Of a DNA stretch of 64,000 nt, positions 55,299 to 64,000 are shown in pieces. How positions within the stretch are numbered: position 1 is the stretch's first letter; each line of letters begins with the position of its first letter. Origin of the DNA: Elymus sibiricus (taxonomy: Eukaryota; Streptophyta; Magnoliopsida; Poales; Poaceae). The DNA is taken from contig CM077666.1 of assembly GCA_039707655.1 (NCBI GenBank), positions 286,863,166 to 286,927,165 of the forward strand. The letters are read 5' to 3'. The notes beneath the pieces were generated by a model that saw only the letters and a list, made by a program, of their open reading frames with translations, did not search any database and was not told the origin of the DNA. A program made the translations under genes and the position numbers.

Positions 55299-56741
55299 TG
55301 CTACTTGTAGTTAGCGTTGGTATTTCCCCGAAGAGGAGAGGATGATGCAGTACAGTAGAGATAAGTATTTCCCTCAGTTAAGAACCAAGGTTATCAATCC
55401 AGTAGGAGAACCAAGCAAAAGTTCTGTTAAGCGCACCTGCACACACAAGAGCAAACACTTGCACCCAACGCAAATAAGAGGGTTGTCAATCCTCTTAGCG
55501 GTTATTTGCAAGGATTAAATCTTATCGAGGTAAATAGATAAACTAAACTACTAATTAAAATAAAATTAAATAAATTGCAGCAAGGTATTTTTAGGTTATT
55601 TTTATATAATAAAGATAGACCCGGGGACCATAGTTTTCACTAGAGGCTTCTCTCTTGAGCACATAAACATGCGGTGGGTAAACAAATTACTGTTGGGCAA
55701 TTGATAGAAAAGCAAATAATTATGAAGGACTCATGGCAATGATCATGTATGTAGGCATCACGTCCAAGACAAGTAGACCGACTCCTGCCTGCAATATGAA
55801 TAAACCCCATCTTTTTATCCTTAATGGCAACAATACAAATACGTGTCATGTCCCTTTCTGTCACTGGGATTGAGCACCGCAAGATTGAACCCATCACAAA
55901 GCACCTCTTCCATTGCAAGATAAATCAATCTAGTAGGCCAAACTAAAAAGATAGATCGGAAAGAAATACAAAGCTATAACAATCATGCATAAAAGAGCTC
56001 AAAGAAGACTCAAATATTTCTCTTGAATAATCTGATCATAAACTCACAATTCATCGGATCCCAACAAACACATCGCAAAAGAAGATTACATCGGATAGAA
56101 CTCCAAGAACATCGACGAGAACATTGTATTGAAGATCAAAGAGAGAGAATAAGCCATCTAGCTACTAGCTATGGACCCATAGGTCTGTGGTAAACTACTC
56201 ACACATCATCGGAAGGGCAGCAAGGTTGATGTAGAATCCTCCGTGATCGATTCCCCCTCCGGCAGAGTACCGAAAAAGGCCTCCAGATGGGATCATGGAA
56301 GAACAGAGGCTTGCGGCGGCGCAAAGGTTTTCTCTTCTGGCTCTCTGGGGGTTTCCCAATGTTTGTGAATTTATAGAAGTGGAATTAGGTCAAACGGAGT
56401 CACATGGGCCCCACAAGGCAGCACGGCGCCCCCCCCGAGGCGCGCCCTAGTGCCTTGTGAAGCCTCCGCGAGGCTTGTGGCCTCCTCCCGAAGCTTCCCA
56501 GCTTTCTTTTGTCCAGAATAAAATCTCCAAAAAGTTTCGTGGCATTTGGACTTCATTTGGTACTGTTTCTCTGAAAAGCCAAAAACAAGCAGAAAACAAC
56601 AACTGGCACTAGACACTGGGTTAATAGGGTAGTCCCAAAAAATGATATATAATTGCATATAATTGCATATAAAAACATCCAAGATTGATACTATAATAGC
56701 ATGGAACAATCAAAAATTATAGATACGTTGGAGACGTATCA
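55299..56741 (-). repeat. 5' LTR of element B
   Basis: 1443 bp. Shorter than its partner mainly because about 120 bp (equivalent to about 49047-49170) is deleted at 55793, after CCTGCCTGCA. Confidence 0.95.
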
Positions 56742-56786
56742 CCCGCCACTCATTAGGGTTCACCTATAAGCCCTTTTCCAGTAGTG

Positions 56787-57136
56787 CATGTATGTTATAA
56801 AGAATAATGATAGTCATGAAACTTGTCATCATGATTTTAATGCTCAAATTGATTATGTAAACCAAGCGTCATATGATGGTTATTTCATTGAATTTGCTCC
56901 CACTACTATTGATGAGAATAAATTTGCTTATGTGGAGAGTAATAAATTTTTATGCTTGTGGATCATGAAAAGAATGGTTTATGTGATAGCTATATTGTTG
57001 AATTTATTCATGATGCTAATGAAAATTACTATGAGAGAGGAATATATGCTTATATATATTTCAACAACATCAAGTTTCCTCTCTTTATGTTGAAAGTTTC
57101 GAAGTCATGCTTGTTTTGCCTTCCTATGCTAGTTGA
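56787..57136 (+). pseudogene. Uncharacterised ORF of tandem element, copy 2, part 2
   Basis: Resumes the frame after the CACTA: NNDSHETCHHDFNAQIDYV and GYFIEFAPTTIDENKFAYVE. A T-run near 56951 shifts the frame, and homology continues as VDHEKNGLCDSYIVEFIHDA up to MLVDSC. The shift is shared with copy 1. Unknown function. Confidence 0.6.
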
Positions 57137-57515
57137 TTCTTGCTCCAATAAATAGTTTGGTTACAAAATCCCTATGCATAGGAAGTGGATTAGGCTTAAA
57201 TGTGCTTGCCATATGATTCATGATGCTCTCTTATATGTTTCAATTCCTATTCTTATGTGAGCATCATTAAAATCATCATGCCTAGCTAAAAGGCTTTAAA
57301 AAAAGCGCTTGTTGGGAGGCAACCCAATATTTATCCCTACTGTTTTTGTGTGTCCACATTATTAAGCTACTGTAGTAATCATGTTTTATATGTTTTCTTT
57401 CAATAATGTGCCAAGTAAAAGCCTTTGGGATAGTGTGGATACTTGTTGATTTGATTCTGTGCAAAAACAGAAACTTTTGTGTCAAGTGTTGGAATTTCTA
57501 TTCTGTACTGGAGCG
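57137..57515 (+). other. 3' non-coding module of tandem element, copy 2 (start)
   Basis: Collinear with 21415-21795. It has the GCGCTTGTTGGGAGGC block at 57305-57320 and ends at TACTGGAGCG, where element G is inserted. Confidence 0.75.
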
Positions 57516-58301
57516 TGTCATGCGTACAACCATCTATGGGACCAGAGAGGCCCCTTTGTGGTTTGGTAGAGGGGACGCAGTACACAAAGAGCAGATCCAG
57601 CAGCTCGGCATACGCACAGGGATTTACCCAGGTTCGGGCCGCTTGTGAAGCGCAAAACCCTACTCCTACTTTGGTGGTTTGATTGTGTTTGAGCAATCCC
57701 CGCCATTACAGAGAGCGCGGCCTCCCGGCACAGAGCTCGAGGGCGCAGCTAGGCTACTGCCAATGGGAAGGGGTCCGACCCCTTGCTAAGGTTGCCATGG
57801 ACCTCCTTTTATAGAAGAAAGGGTTTACCACAATGGCAAAATGGTAAATACAGAGGGTAGATAATGGCTTGACACGCATATGGTCGTGTGTCGATAAAGG
57901 TGTTCTTCAGGCGGGGAGCTGCCACGTGCCCCGGCAAGCTTCACCTAACTACCTGCTCGCTTGACACCTGTCGGCGAGCCTCTGACAGACCGCCGAGGTC
58001 GAGCGGTGGAGTAACGACAAAGGGAGCTTGCCGGCACGGAGCTTGCCGGTGCGGAACTTGCTGGTAGCAGTAGACTTGATCTTCTGGATGACCCGCCTGG
58101 AGTCTTGTCTTGCCGGCTCCGCCTTGCCGGATGAAATTTGCTGCCAGGAAGAAGCTCCTCCCCGACAAGCTCTTGGTCTTGCTTGCTGGTGGAGTACTTG
58201 CCAGACGCATCACCTTGTCGGAGCTGCTTCGCAACAACTTTAGATTAGCATAACCCCAAGCCTAGAAGGTTTATGAGACCCTGGTTCTCATTACACCGAC
58301 A
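57516..58301 (-). repeat. 3' LTR of element G
   Basis: From TGTCATGCGTACAACC to CATTACACCGACA on the plus strand. In the first 135 bp it differs from the partner at seven sites, all C/T or G/A transitions, as expected from decay of methylated cytosines. Confidence 0.85.
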
Positions 58302-58669
58302 GGAGCCCCCAGGACCGCCTTCAGCAGAGAACTCGAAAGATCTCGATGCTAGAGGTGGGACCAAAAACTTGGCTTGGGTTATGACAATCACATCTTTTTT
58401 GGTAAGAAATATACCCGACAAGCAGCCCCCGGGAAAGATTGTTCTAAAAGGCCGCCAGCCCCCGAGCTCATCTACAGAGAGCTCGGGAGATCTTCATGTT
58501 GAAACTTCCGTTTAGCAGAGAACTTTAAAGATCTTGATGCTAAAAGAAGACTTGTTTATGGCAGAGAACTTTAGGTTTCTTGATGTTGATTCTGTTTTCA
58601 ATGGAGAACTCTATGGTTCTCGACGTTGACTTCCGGGAATGCTATTCCCGGGAAGGCTTTAGCTTCTGG

Positions 58670-59020
58670 TAGAGAACTTTAAGGTTCTCGATGCCGGTTT
58701 TTGATTTCAGCAGAGAACTCAGAGGTTCTCTATGCCAGCTTGCTGGGAGAGCCAGCCCCCGTCAAGGCTTTTGGTTTTAGCAGAGAACTCAGAGGTTCTT
58801 GATGCCAGCTTGCCGGGAGGGCCAGCCCCTGGCAAGGCTTTTGGTTTCAGTAGAGAACTCAGAGGTTCTCGATGCCAGCTTGCCGGGAGGGCCAGCCCCC
58901 GGCAAGGCTTTTGGTTTCAGTGGAGAACTCGGAGGTTCTCGATGCCAGCTTGCCGGGAGGGCCAACCCCCGGCAAGGCTTTTGGTTTCAGCAGAGAACTC
59001 GGAGGTTCTCGATGCTCAAT
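58670..59020. repeat. 70-bp minisatellite in element G
   Basis: Units start at GAGAACTC (58713, 58783, 58853, 58923, 58993), exactly 70 bp apart, with consensus parts GATGCCAGCTTGCCGGGAGG and GCCAGCCCCCGGCAAGGC. Degenerate units extend left to about 58500. The overlapping short frames (MPACREGQPPARLL...) simply translate the repeat. Confidence 0.9.
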
Positions 59021-60015
59021 GGCAGCTTCCAGAAGTACCAAAGCTGGTGCTACCGTGAAGCTATCTTCTACTTATTTACCTACAACACTGATTTGGGCGT
59101 AAAAATGCCACAACAATGTTTTAACACAACAAGTTAATTAGCGTCTGATTCGCACTTAACTCATGTGAAAACTTGATTTCTACTGAATATTCCCCTCACT
59201 TGCCAGAGTGCTTCCCGGTGCGCACGCTCCGGTCAGCAGCGCTTGAGGGAACGGGCCCTTAGCAGCTTGGCGGGAACGCCGCTTCCCGAAAAGGTTTACC
59301 TTGTCGGTCCTAATGCAGCTGCTCACGTTGCCGAGCAGACTCGAGGCAACTAGGAGCGCAACTAGTCCCGAAAAGGCTCCTTAGCGTACGGGTCACAGAA
59401 ATCTTAAAAAAAATAAAAACTGTCAAGCCTTTTCCTTAAATAATTGCATTTTCGCACAACTATTCCCTACACTTGCTGGAATGCTTTCCGATTGCGCATG
59501 ATCTGATCGATGGAGCTTAGGATCAGGTCCTGTTTAGCAGCCTATCAAGAACGCCGCCTTCTCGGAAGCTTAACACTCAGGAAACAAACGCAGCTGCAGC
59601 GATGTTGTTAGGCGGACCAAGAACGACCCAGAGCGTAGAATGTTTCAAGAGCGCTCCTCCGCGCGCAGGTTAAGCACAAAAATGCGATTCAAGGATAAGA
59701 CTAAATAACTAAAAGTAATTAAAGTATTCGACCTTAGCTCTTTCTATAGCACGGCGAAAACACTATGATTCATCAGAGCGTCACGCAGGGCGCTCGAGTT
59801 GCTCGTGACGAATGCTATGCCGCCGATGTCGCCGATATGGCGATAGGTTTGGCTACCACCGTATTCACCGTCGCAAGCAGTTAAACTGCACCTTAGAAGT
59901 AGACGCGGTGGCGACGCCCTTGCTCCTCTGGGAGCACCGTTGATGATGAAGATGAAACCGACGCTGCTGGAGCAAATTCGCATACGCGTGCACCCTACCT
60001 GGCGCGCCAAAGATG
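59021..60015 (-). other. Internal region of element G without recognised genes
   Basis: About 1 kb with no known domain. A 95-codon minus-strand frame starts beside the primer site (60031-59744), but half of it lies in the LTR/primer region. The primer site is at 59995-60011. Confidence 0.55.
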
Positions 60016-60486
60016 TCGTGCGTATGACCATCTATGGGACCAGAGAGGCCCCTTTGTGGTTCGGCAGAGGGGACGCAGTACACAAAGAGCAGATCCAGTA
60101 GCTCGGCATACGCACAGGGATTTACCCAGGTTCGGGCTGCTTGTGAAGCCTCTGACAGGCCGCCGAGGTGGAGTGGTGGAGTAACGACAAAGGGAGCTTG
60201 CCAGCACGGAGCTTGTCGGGTCGTTGCTTGCCGGTGCGGAACTTGCTGGTAGCAGTAGACTTGATCTTCTGGATGACCCGCCTGAAGTCCTGTCTTGCCG
60301 GCTCCGCCTTGCCGGATGAAATGTGCTGCAAGGAAGAAGCTCCTCCCTGGCGAGCTCTTGGTCTTGCTTGCCGGTGGAGTACTTGCCGGACGCATCACCT
60401 TGTCGGAGCTGCTTTGCAACACCTTTAGATTAGCATAACCCCAAGCCTAGAAGGTTTATGAGACCCTGGTTCTCATTACACCGACA
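60016..60486 (-). repeat. 5' LTR of element G (internally deleted)
   Basis: Starts TGTCGTGCGTATGACC and ends CATTACACCGACA. After GGGCTGCTTGTGAAG it jumps to CCTCTGACAGG, which loses the segment present at about 57652-57975 in the other LTR and probably the promoter with it. Confidence 0.85.
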
Positions 60487-63400
60487 GAGCATGAGAAAAT
60501 TCTGACATTTTTACACAGTACTGCTACACAAATTTTTTACATTCACCTAAATTTTCAGAATTTTTTTAGGTACAAAAGTATGTTTTTTAATTCGCTAACT
60601 ACATGTTGTTCTGTTTTTGACAGATTCTATTTTTATTGCATAGTTTGCTTGTTTTAGTGTTTCCAACTTTCCGTAGATTATATTGTGAGATATAAATTGT
60701 GGAAATGATAGAATATAGTAGGTATTATGTAAGAATAATGATGAATCTTGTCTTGACAGTACCAAAGTGAATGGATTGATCTTTGTCATACTAACCTATC
60801 CCACGAAGTTCCGTTAAGTTTTGTGTGATTGAAGTTTTCAAGTTTCGAGTGAGATCACGATGGAAGGAGAATAAGGAGTGGCAAGACCATAATATTGGGG
60901 ATGCCCAAGGAACCCCAAGGTAATATTCAAGGAAGACTCAAGCGTCAAAGCTTGGGGATGCCCCGGAAGGCATCCCCTCTTTCATCTTCAACACTATTCG
61001 TACACCACACAAGGAGTTATATTTTTATTCGTCACATAATATGAGTTTGGCTTGGAGCGTCATTTTGTTTTGTTGAGGTTTGCTTGATGTTATCAATAAT
61101 CATGTTTTGTATCTTTTATTTCAATAAAATGTCAAGTATAGCCTTTACCATGCTCAGTTTGCAAGTTTATGAGTTGTTGTTTGAAAACAGAAAGTTTTCT
61201 GTTATGTCCAGAATATTCCTGAATAGTCAGAACATGATAAAAATCTGAAATTTTTACACAGTAAGAATGCATGAGTTCTCTATCACGTGGTAAATTTTCA
61301 GAATTTTTGGAGTTAGGGAAGTATGAAGTTTTATTCCCCCTTTGCAGACTATTCTGTTTAGACAGATTTCGGTTATAGTTGCATTGTTTGCATATGTTTG
61401 CTTGTTTAATGTTTCTATTTGTGGATAGGAGTATTATATATGCAGAGGCATTTAGTATGAAATGTTTAATTATAATTTTCGTAATTTTATACAGTAGAGA
61501 ATGTTAAGGTTTTGAATTGATTTGTACTAACTTATCTCACGAGTTCTTGTTGAGTTTTTTGTGGATGAAGTTCTTAAAGACTTAGGAGAAGCCGTGATAT
61601 GAGAGGAATTAAGGAGACACAAGAGCTCAAGCTTGGGGATGCCCAAGGCTCCCCAATATAATATTCCAAGAAGTCTCAAGCAACTAAGCTTGGGGATGCC
61701 CCGGTAGGCATCCCACCTTTCTTCATCAACAACTATCGATTCGTGTCAATTGAGCCTAAGTTTTTACTTGTTCACATGATATGTGCTATTCTTGGAGTGT
61801 CCTTTTATTTTTATTTTGTTTGTTGTTTGAATAAAATACTTGGATCTGAAATCTTCACTTGGAGAGAGTCTTCACATAGCTACTTAATTGTTTGACTACT
61901 TATTGATCTTCACTTATATCTGTTGGAGTAGTTTGTCATTCACTCTTGTGCTTCACTTATATCCTAAGAGTAAATTGTTGAAAGAATTGAATATCATAAA
62001 CCTCAAATTATATATGTTCCATATGCTTAGTAATATTTCACATTGGGTTTAGAAAGTAAAATCTATTGAAGTTTGACAATCACAATATTGGTCATACAAG
62101 CAATTCATGAATGATTAGCATAAGGAAGAGAAATTTCACATACAAATATATTATCTTGGACATCTTTTATGATTGTGAATACCCATTAATTATTTTCAAA
62201 CTTGATCAAATAAGTTGAAGTTGGACAAGTAAGACAACGTAATGAGTTATGTTTGGGTACATTTGCATAGAATTTATATTGTTATGGATCCTCCAACATG
62301 TGGTGCTTGTTTATAATCTTTGCTAGCAAAAATTTCGGTACTAAGCGGGAATACTGCTTGTGCATCCAAAATCCTTGAGGAAAGTTTCTTCCATGAGTGT
62401 CCACCACACCTACCTATATATGGTACTATCCTCCCATTCCAAGTAAATTTGCATGTGCCATCTCTAAAATCTTCAAATAAACATCTGTTTTGTGTGCTCG
62501 TACCGCTCATGGAGCGACGGGGCGGTCAATATATTCCATGCTAAAGTGTGTTATTCTCTTGATGGGTGTTTATTCACTTGTCCTTGCACGAGAGAGGCTG
62601 GTAATTGGGATTCCCAGTCCCGCTAAATAAAAACAAAGAAAAATATAATAAAACAAACTCCCCCTAGAAAGTTGATTGTTTGGAGGGCACCCGTGAATTC
62701 GGCTAGCCATGGCTTGTGTTTGTATGGTTGAGGGAGAGTAAACTTTTCATTTTCGCATGGGAACCGCCAATAATGTGTTTAGCATGGAAGATATTGAAAT
62801 CCTTTGTTGTAACATTTACAGGAAAAGTACACCACACAAAATGTATTCATCTCTATTTTAAGCAAAGAGCTCTGGCACATAAGCAAATCCCTGCTTCCCT
62901 CTGCGAAGGGCATATCTTTTACTTTTTCTGTCAATTTTATTTTTGTTGAGTCAACTTCTTCTTTCAACCTCAATTATTCTCCACTTGGCAAGCATCATGT
63001 GGTGGGGGTAGATCTAGGCACATATATCCTGTCAAATATATTTGATCATGAATTATTATTGTTAACAATTATCTCCATGATAAGTAAGTTGGGAGGCGAA
63101 ACATTAAGCCCCTATTTTCCTCCGTGTTCGATGAATGCTATTTGTTCTAAAAATATGCCTTGAGTACTAGCAATCATAGAAGAGTATATGATAATTGAGT
63201 ATGTGGGGCTCTTACTTAGACTTTGTTGAAAATAAGAAGCATTGAAATTGTTTGGTTACTAAGAACATAAGTTGTTAAGTTTCAAGAGAATGCATTGTTT
63301 GAACCATAACATGTGAATTGATTGCTACTTTATCATGATGAGTTTTATGAGAAAGAGTTGGTGTTTATGATGCTAGGAAAAGTGATTGAAATTATCATTG

Positions 63401-63497
63401 ATCAAACTTATGCACTATGCTAGCATTCATGCTTCATAAATTATTACTTTTATCATTTACCTACTCGAGGACGAGCAGGAATTAAGCTTGGGGATGC
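60487..63497 (+). other. 3' region of tandem element, copy 2, with repeated modules
   Basis: No gene is recognised. Two diverged modules of about 700 bp follow one another (about 60781-61500 and 61520-62085), each with TACTAACYTATCYCACGA and an AGCTTGGGGATGCCCCGG hairpin (60954-60977 and 61692-61714). It then runs collinear with copy 1 (62086 onward = 28735 onward) and ends with the purine tract GGAATTAAGCTTGGGGATGC at 63478-63497. Confidence 0.75.
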
Positions 63498-64000
63498 TGA
63501 TACATCTCCAACGTATCTATAATTTATGATGCCATGTTTACAACAATTTTATATGGTTTTGGTGCACTTTTATATGATTTGAATGGAACTAACCCGGACT
63601 GACGCTGTTTTCAGCAGAACTACCGTGGTGTTGTCTTTTGTGCAGAAATAAAAGTTCTTGGATTGGGATGAAAATTTACGGTGATTTTTTAAGGACCAAA
63701 AGAGACCCCCGAAAAGCTTTGTGGAAGGGCCAGAAGACTCACGAGGAAGCGACAAGCCTGGGGGCGCCCCTCCTAGGGCGCGCCCCCTGAGCTTGTCGTT
63801 CCCTCGTGGGCCCCCTGCATGATTCCAACGCTGAAAAATCCTATATATTGGGAAACCCCCGAAACTTAACCTAGAACACCCACGCCACCGCCGCAAGCCT
63901 CTGTTCTGAAGCGATCTCATCCGGAGCCCTTTTCCGGCACCCTACCGAAGGGGGAAATCATCACCGGAGGCCATCTTCATCATCCCGGCAGTCTCCATGG
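63498..64000 (+). repeat. LTR3 of the tandem element (cut by window end)
   Basis: Starts TGATACATCTCC. Compared with LTR1 and LTR2 it lacks about 10 bp after ATTTATGA, a deletion between two short ATG repeats. TATA-like TATATATT lies near 63840. The rest lies beyond the window. Confidence 0.9.

Larger units (their letters stand above)
48559..56741 (-). mobile_element. Gypsy LTR retrotransposon B (complete, gag/protease only)
   Basis: 8183 bp inserted into CACTA copy 2. Target duplication CCCGT at left (48554-48558) and CCCGC at right (56742-56746); CACTA copy 1 shows the original was CCCGT. Reading leftward: 5' LTR (55299-56741), primer site (55270-55287), gag, protease-like ORF, about 2.9 kb of non-coding 3' region, purine tract (50111-50130) and 3' LTR (48559-50110). 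There is no RT or integrase, so it depends on a partner element. Same family as A. The LTRs differ at roughly 4-5% over the first 560 bp by eye. Confidence 0.95.
46122..56786 (-). mobile_element. Non-autonomous CACTA transposon, copy 2
   Basis: Same ends (CACTACCGCAGG; CACTACTGGAAAAGGG in reverse complement), same target duplication CAT (46119-46121, 56787-56789) and same host position as copy 1. It is split by element B (48559-56741); without it the length is about 2.48 kb. Subterminal GTGGCGGG repeats and the minus-strand gene-like unit are retained. Because the target is identical to the base, the two copies descend from one insertion. Confidence 0.9.
57516..60486 (-). mobile_element. Small non-autonomous LTR retrotransposon G
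   Basis: 2971 bp with direct repeats at both ends, 57516-58301 (786 bp) and 60016-60486 (471 bp, the same sequence with about 300 bp deleted internally), target duplication GAGCG at left and GAGCA at right (the uninserted copy 1 has GAGCG). The primer site on the minus strand next to the right LTR (TGGCGCGCCAGGTAGGG, 59995-60011) and a purine-rich stretch beside the left LTR (GGAGCCCCCAGG, plus strand) give minus orientation. Only 1.7 kb lies between the LTRs, with no recognisable protein, so it is a non-autonomous or LARD-like element. Confidence 0.85.
8212..64000 (+). mobile_element. Tandem non-autonomous Gypsy dimer D/E (LTR-internal-LTR-internal-LTR)
   Basis: Three LTR copies (8212-9845; 30161-45486 split by element F; 63498 onward) separate two copies of one internal region, each starting with a tRNA-Asp-type primer site and ending with a purine tract ending GGGGATGC. 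Both internal copies encode the same uncharacterised frame and both contain the same CACTA insertion at the same base. No Gag, RT or integrase is recognised, so the family is non-autonomous. The shared middle LTR is the signature of unequal recombination between LTRs. The right end lies outside the window, and the left flank ends in CTAGC. Confidence 0.85.

Noticed and set aside
14127..56786. Two independent CACTA insertions into a preferred target site
   Set aside because: Identical base position, orientation and target duplication inside collinear duplicated hosts is far more simply explained by one insertion followed by tandem duplication.

Overview
This window is intergenic DNA from a large grass genome, most likely a Triticeae species (wheat, Aegilops, barley or rye group). 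That assignment rests on the repeat types recognised: a BARE/Angela/WIS-type Copia LTR, Sabrina-like Gypsy LTRs beginning TGATACRTCTCC, long TGTRACACCC-type LTRs, and CACTA transposons with GTGGCGGG subterminal repeats. I found no host gene, tRNA, rRNA or CRISPR array. Essentially every base belongs to a nest of transposable elements, and every protein-coding relic is element-borne.

Layout. 1-6887: 5' part of a minus-strand Gypsy element (A) with gag/protease relics, a tRNA-Asp-type primer site and an LTR split by a 3.4 kb solo LTR (2397-5821). 6888-8211: an unassigned LTR-like fragment. From 8212 past the right edge: a plus-strand non-autonomous Gypsy in the form LTR - internal - LTR - internal - LTR, that is, two internal regions sharing one middle LTR. 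LTR1 is 8212-9845, LTR2 is 30161-45486 (split), LTR3 starts at 63498. Both internal regions carry the same CACTA transposon at the same base with the same CAT target duplication (14127-21060 and 46122-56786), so the CACTA was there before the tandem duplication.

Later insertions. Copy 1 received a truncated solo LTR (10248-13910), a 4.5 kb solo LTR inside its CACTA (14173-18641) and a BARE/Angela-type Copia (22081-28734) whose 3' LTR was lost with about 1.3 kb of host sequence. LTR2 received a complete, GC-rich 13.7 kb Tat-lineage Gypsy (F, 31565-45250, target duplication CTTGT). Copy 2's CACTA received a complete 8.2 kb Gypsy (B, 48559-56741, same family as A), and copy 2 also holds a small 3.0 kb non-autonomous LTR element (G, 57516-60486) with a 70-bp minisatellite.

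The most gene-like object is on the antisense strand of F: a seven-exon reading frame (33252-37078, about 1059 codons after splicing) with its own TATA box and a plant 'putative gypsy type transposon' domain. Two of its introns share a duplicated palindromic block. F's sense-strand gag-protease-RT-RNase H-archaeal-type RNase H-integrase polyprotein is recognisable but broken by frameshifts and two stop codons.

Relative ages counted by eye: the two halves of the dimer differ by about 5% (19 changes in about 400 bp, 16 in 312 bp), while F's two LTRs differ by about 2% (19 in about 940 bp). Insertion order therefore reads CACTA, then dimer, then F. All counts are manual and should be recomputed.
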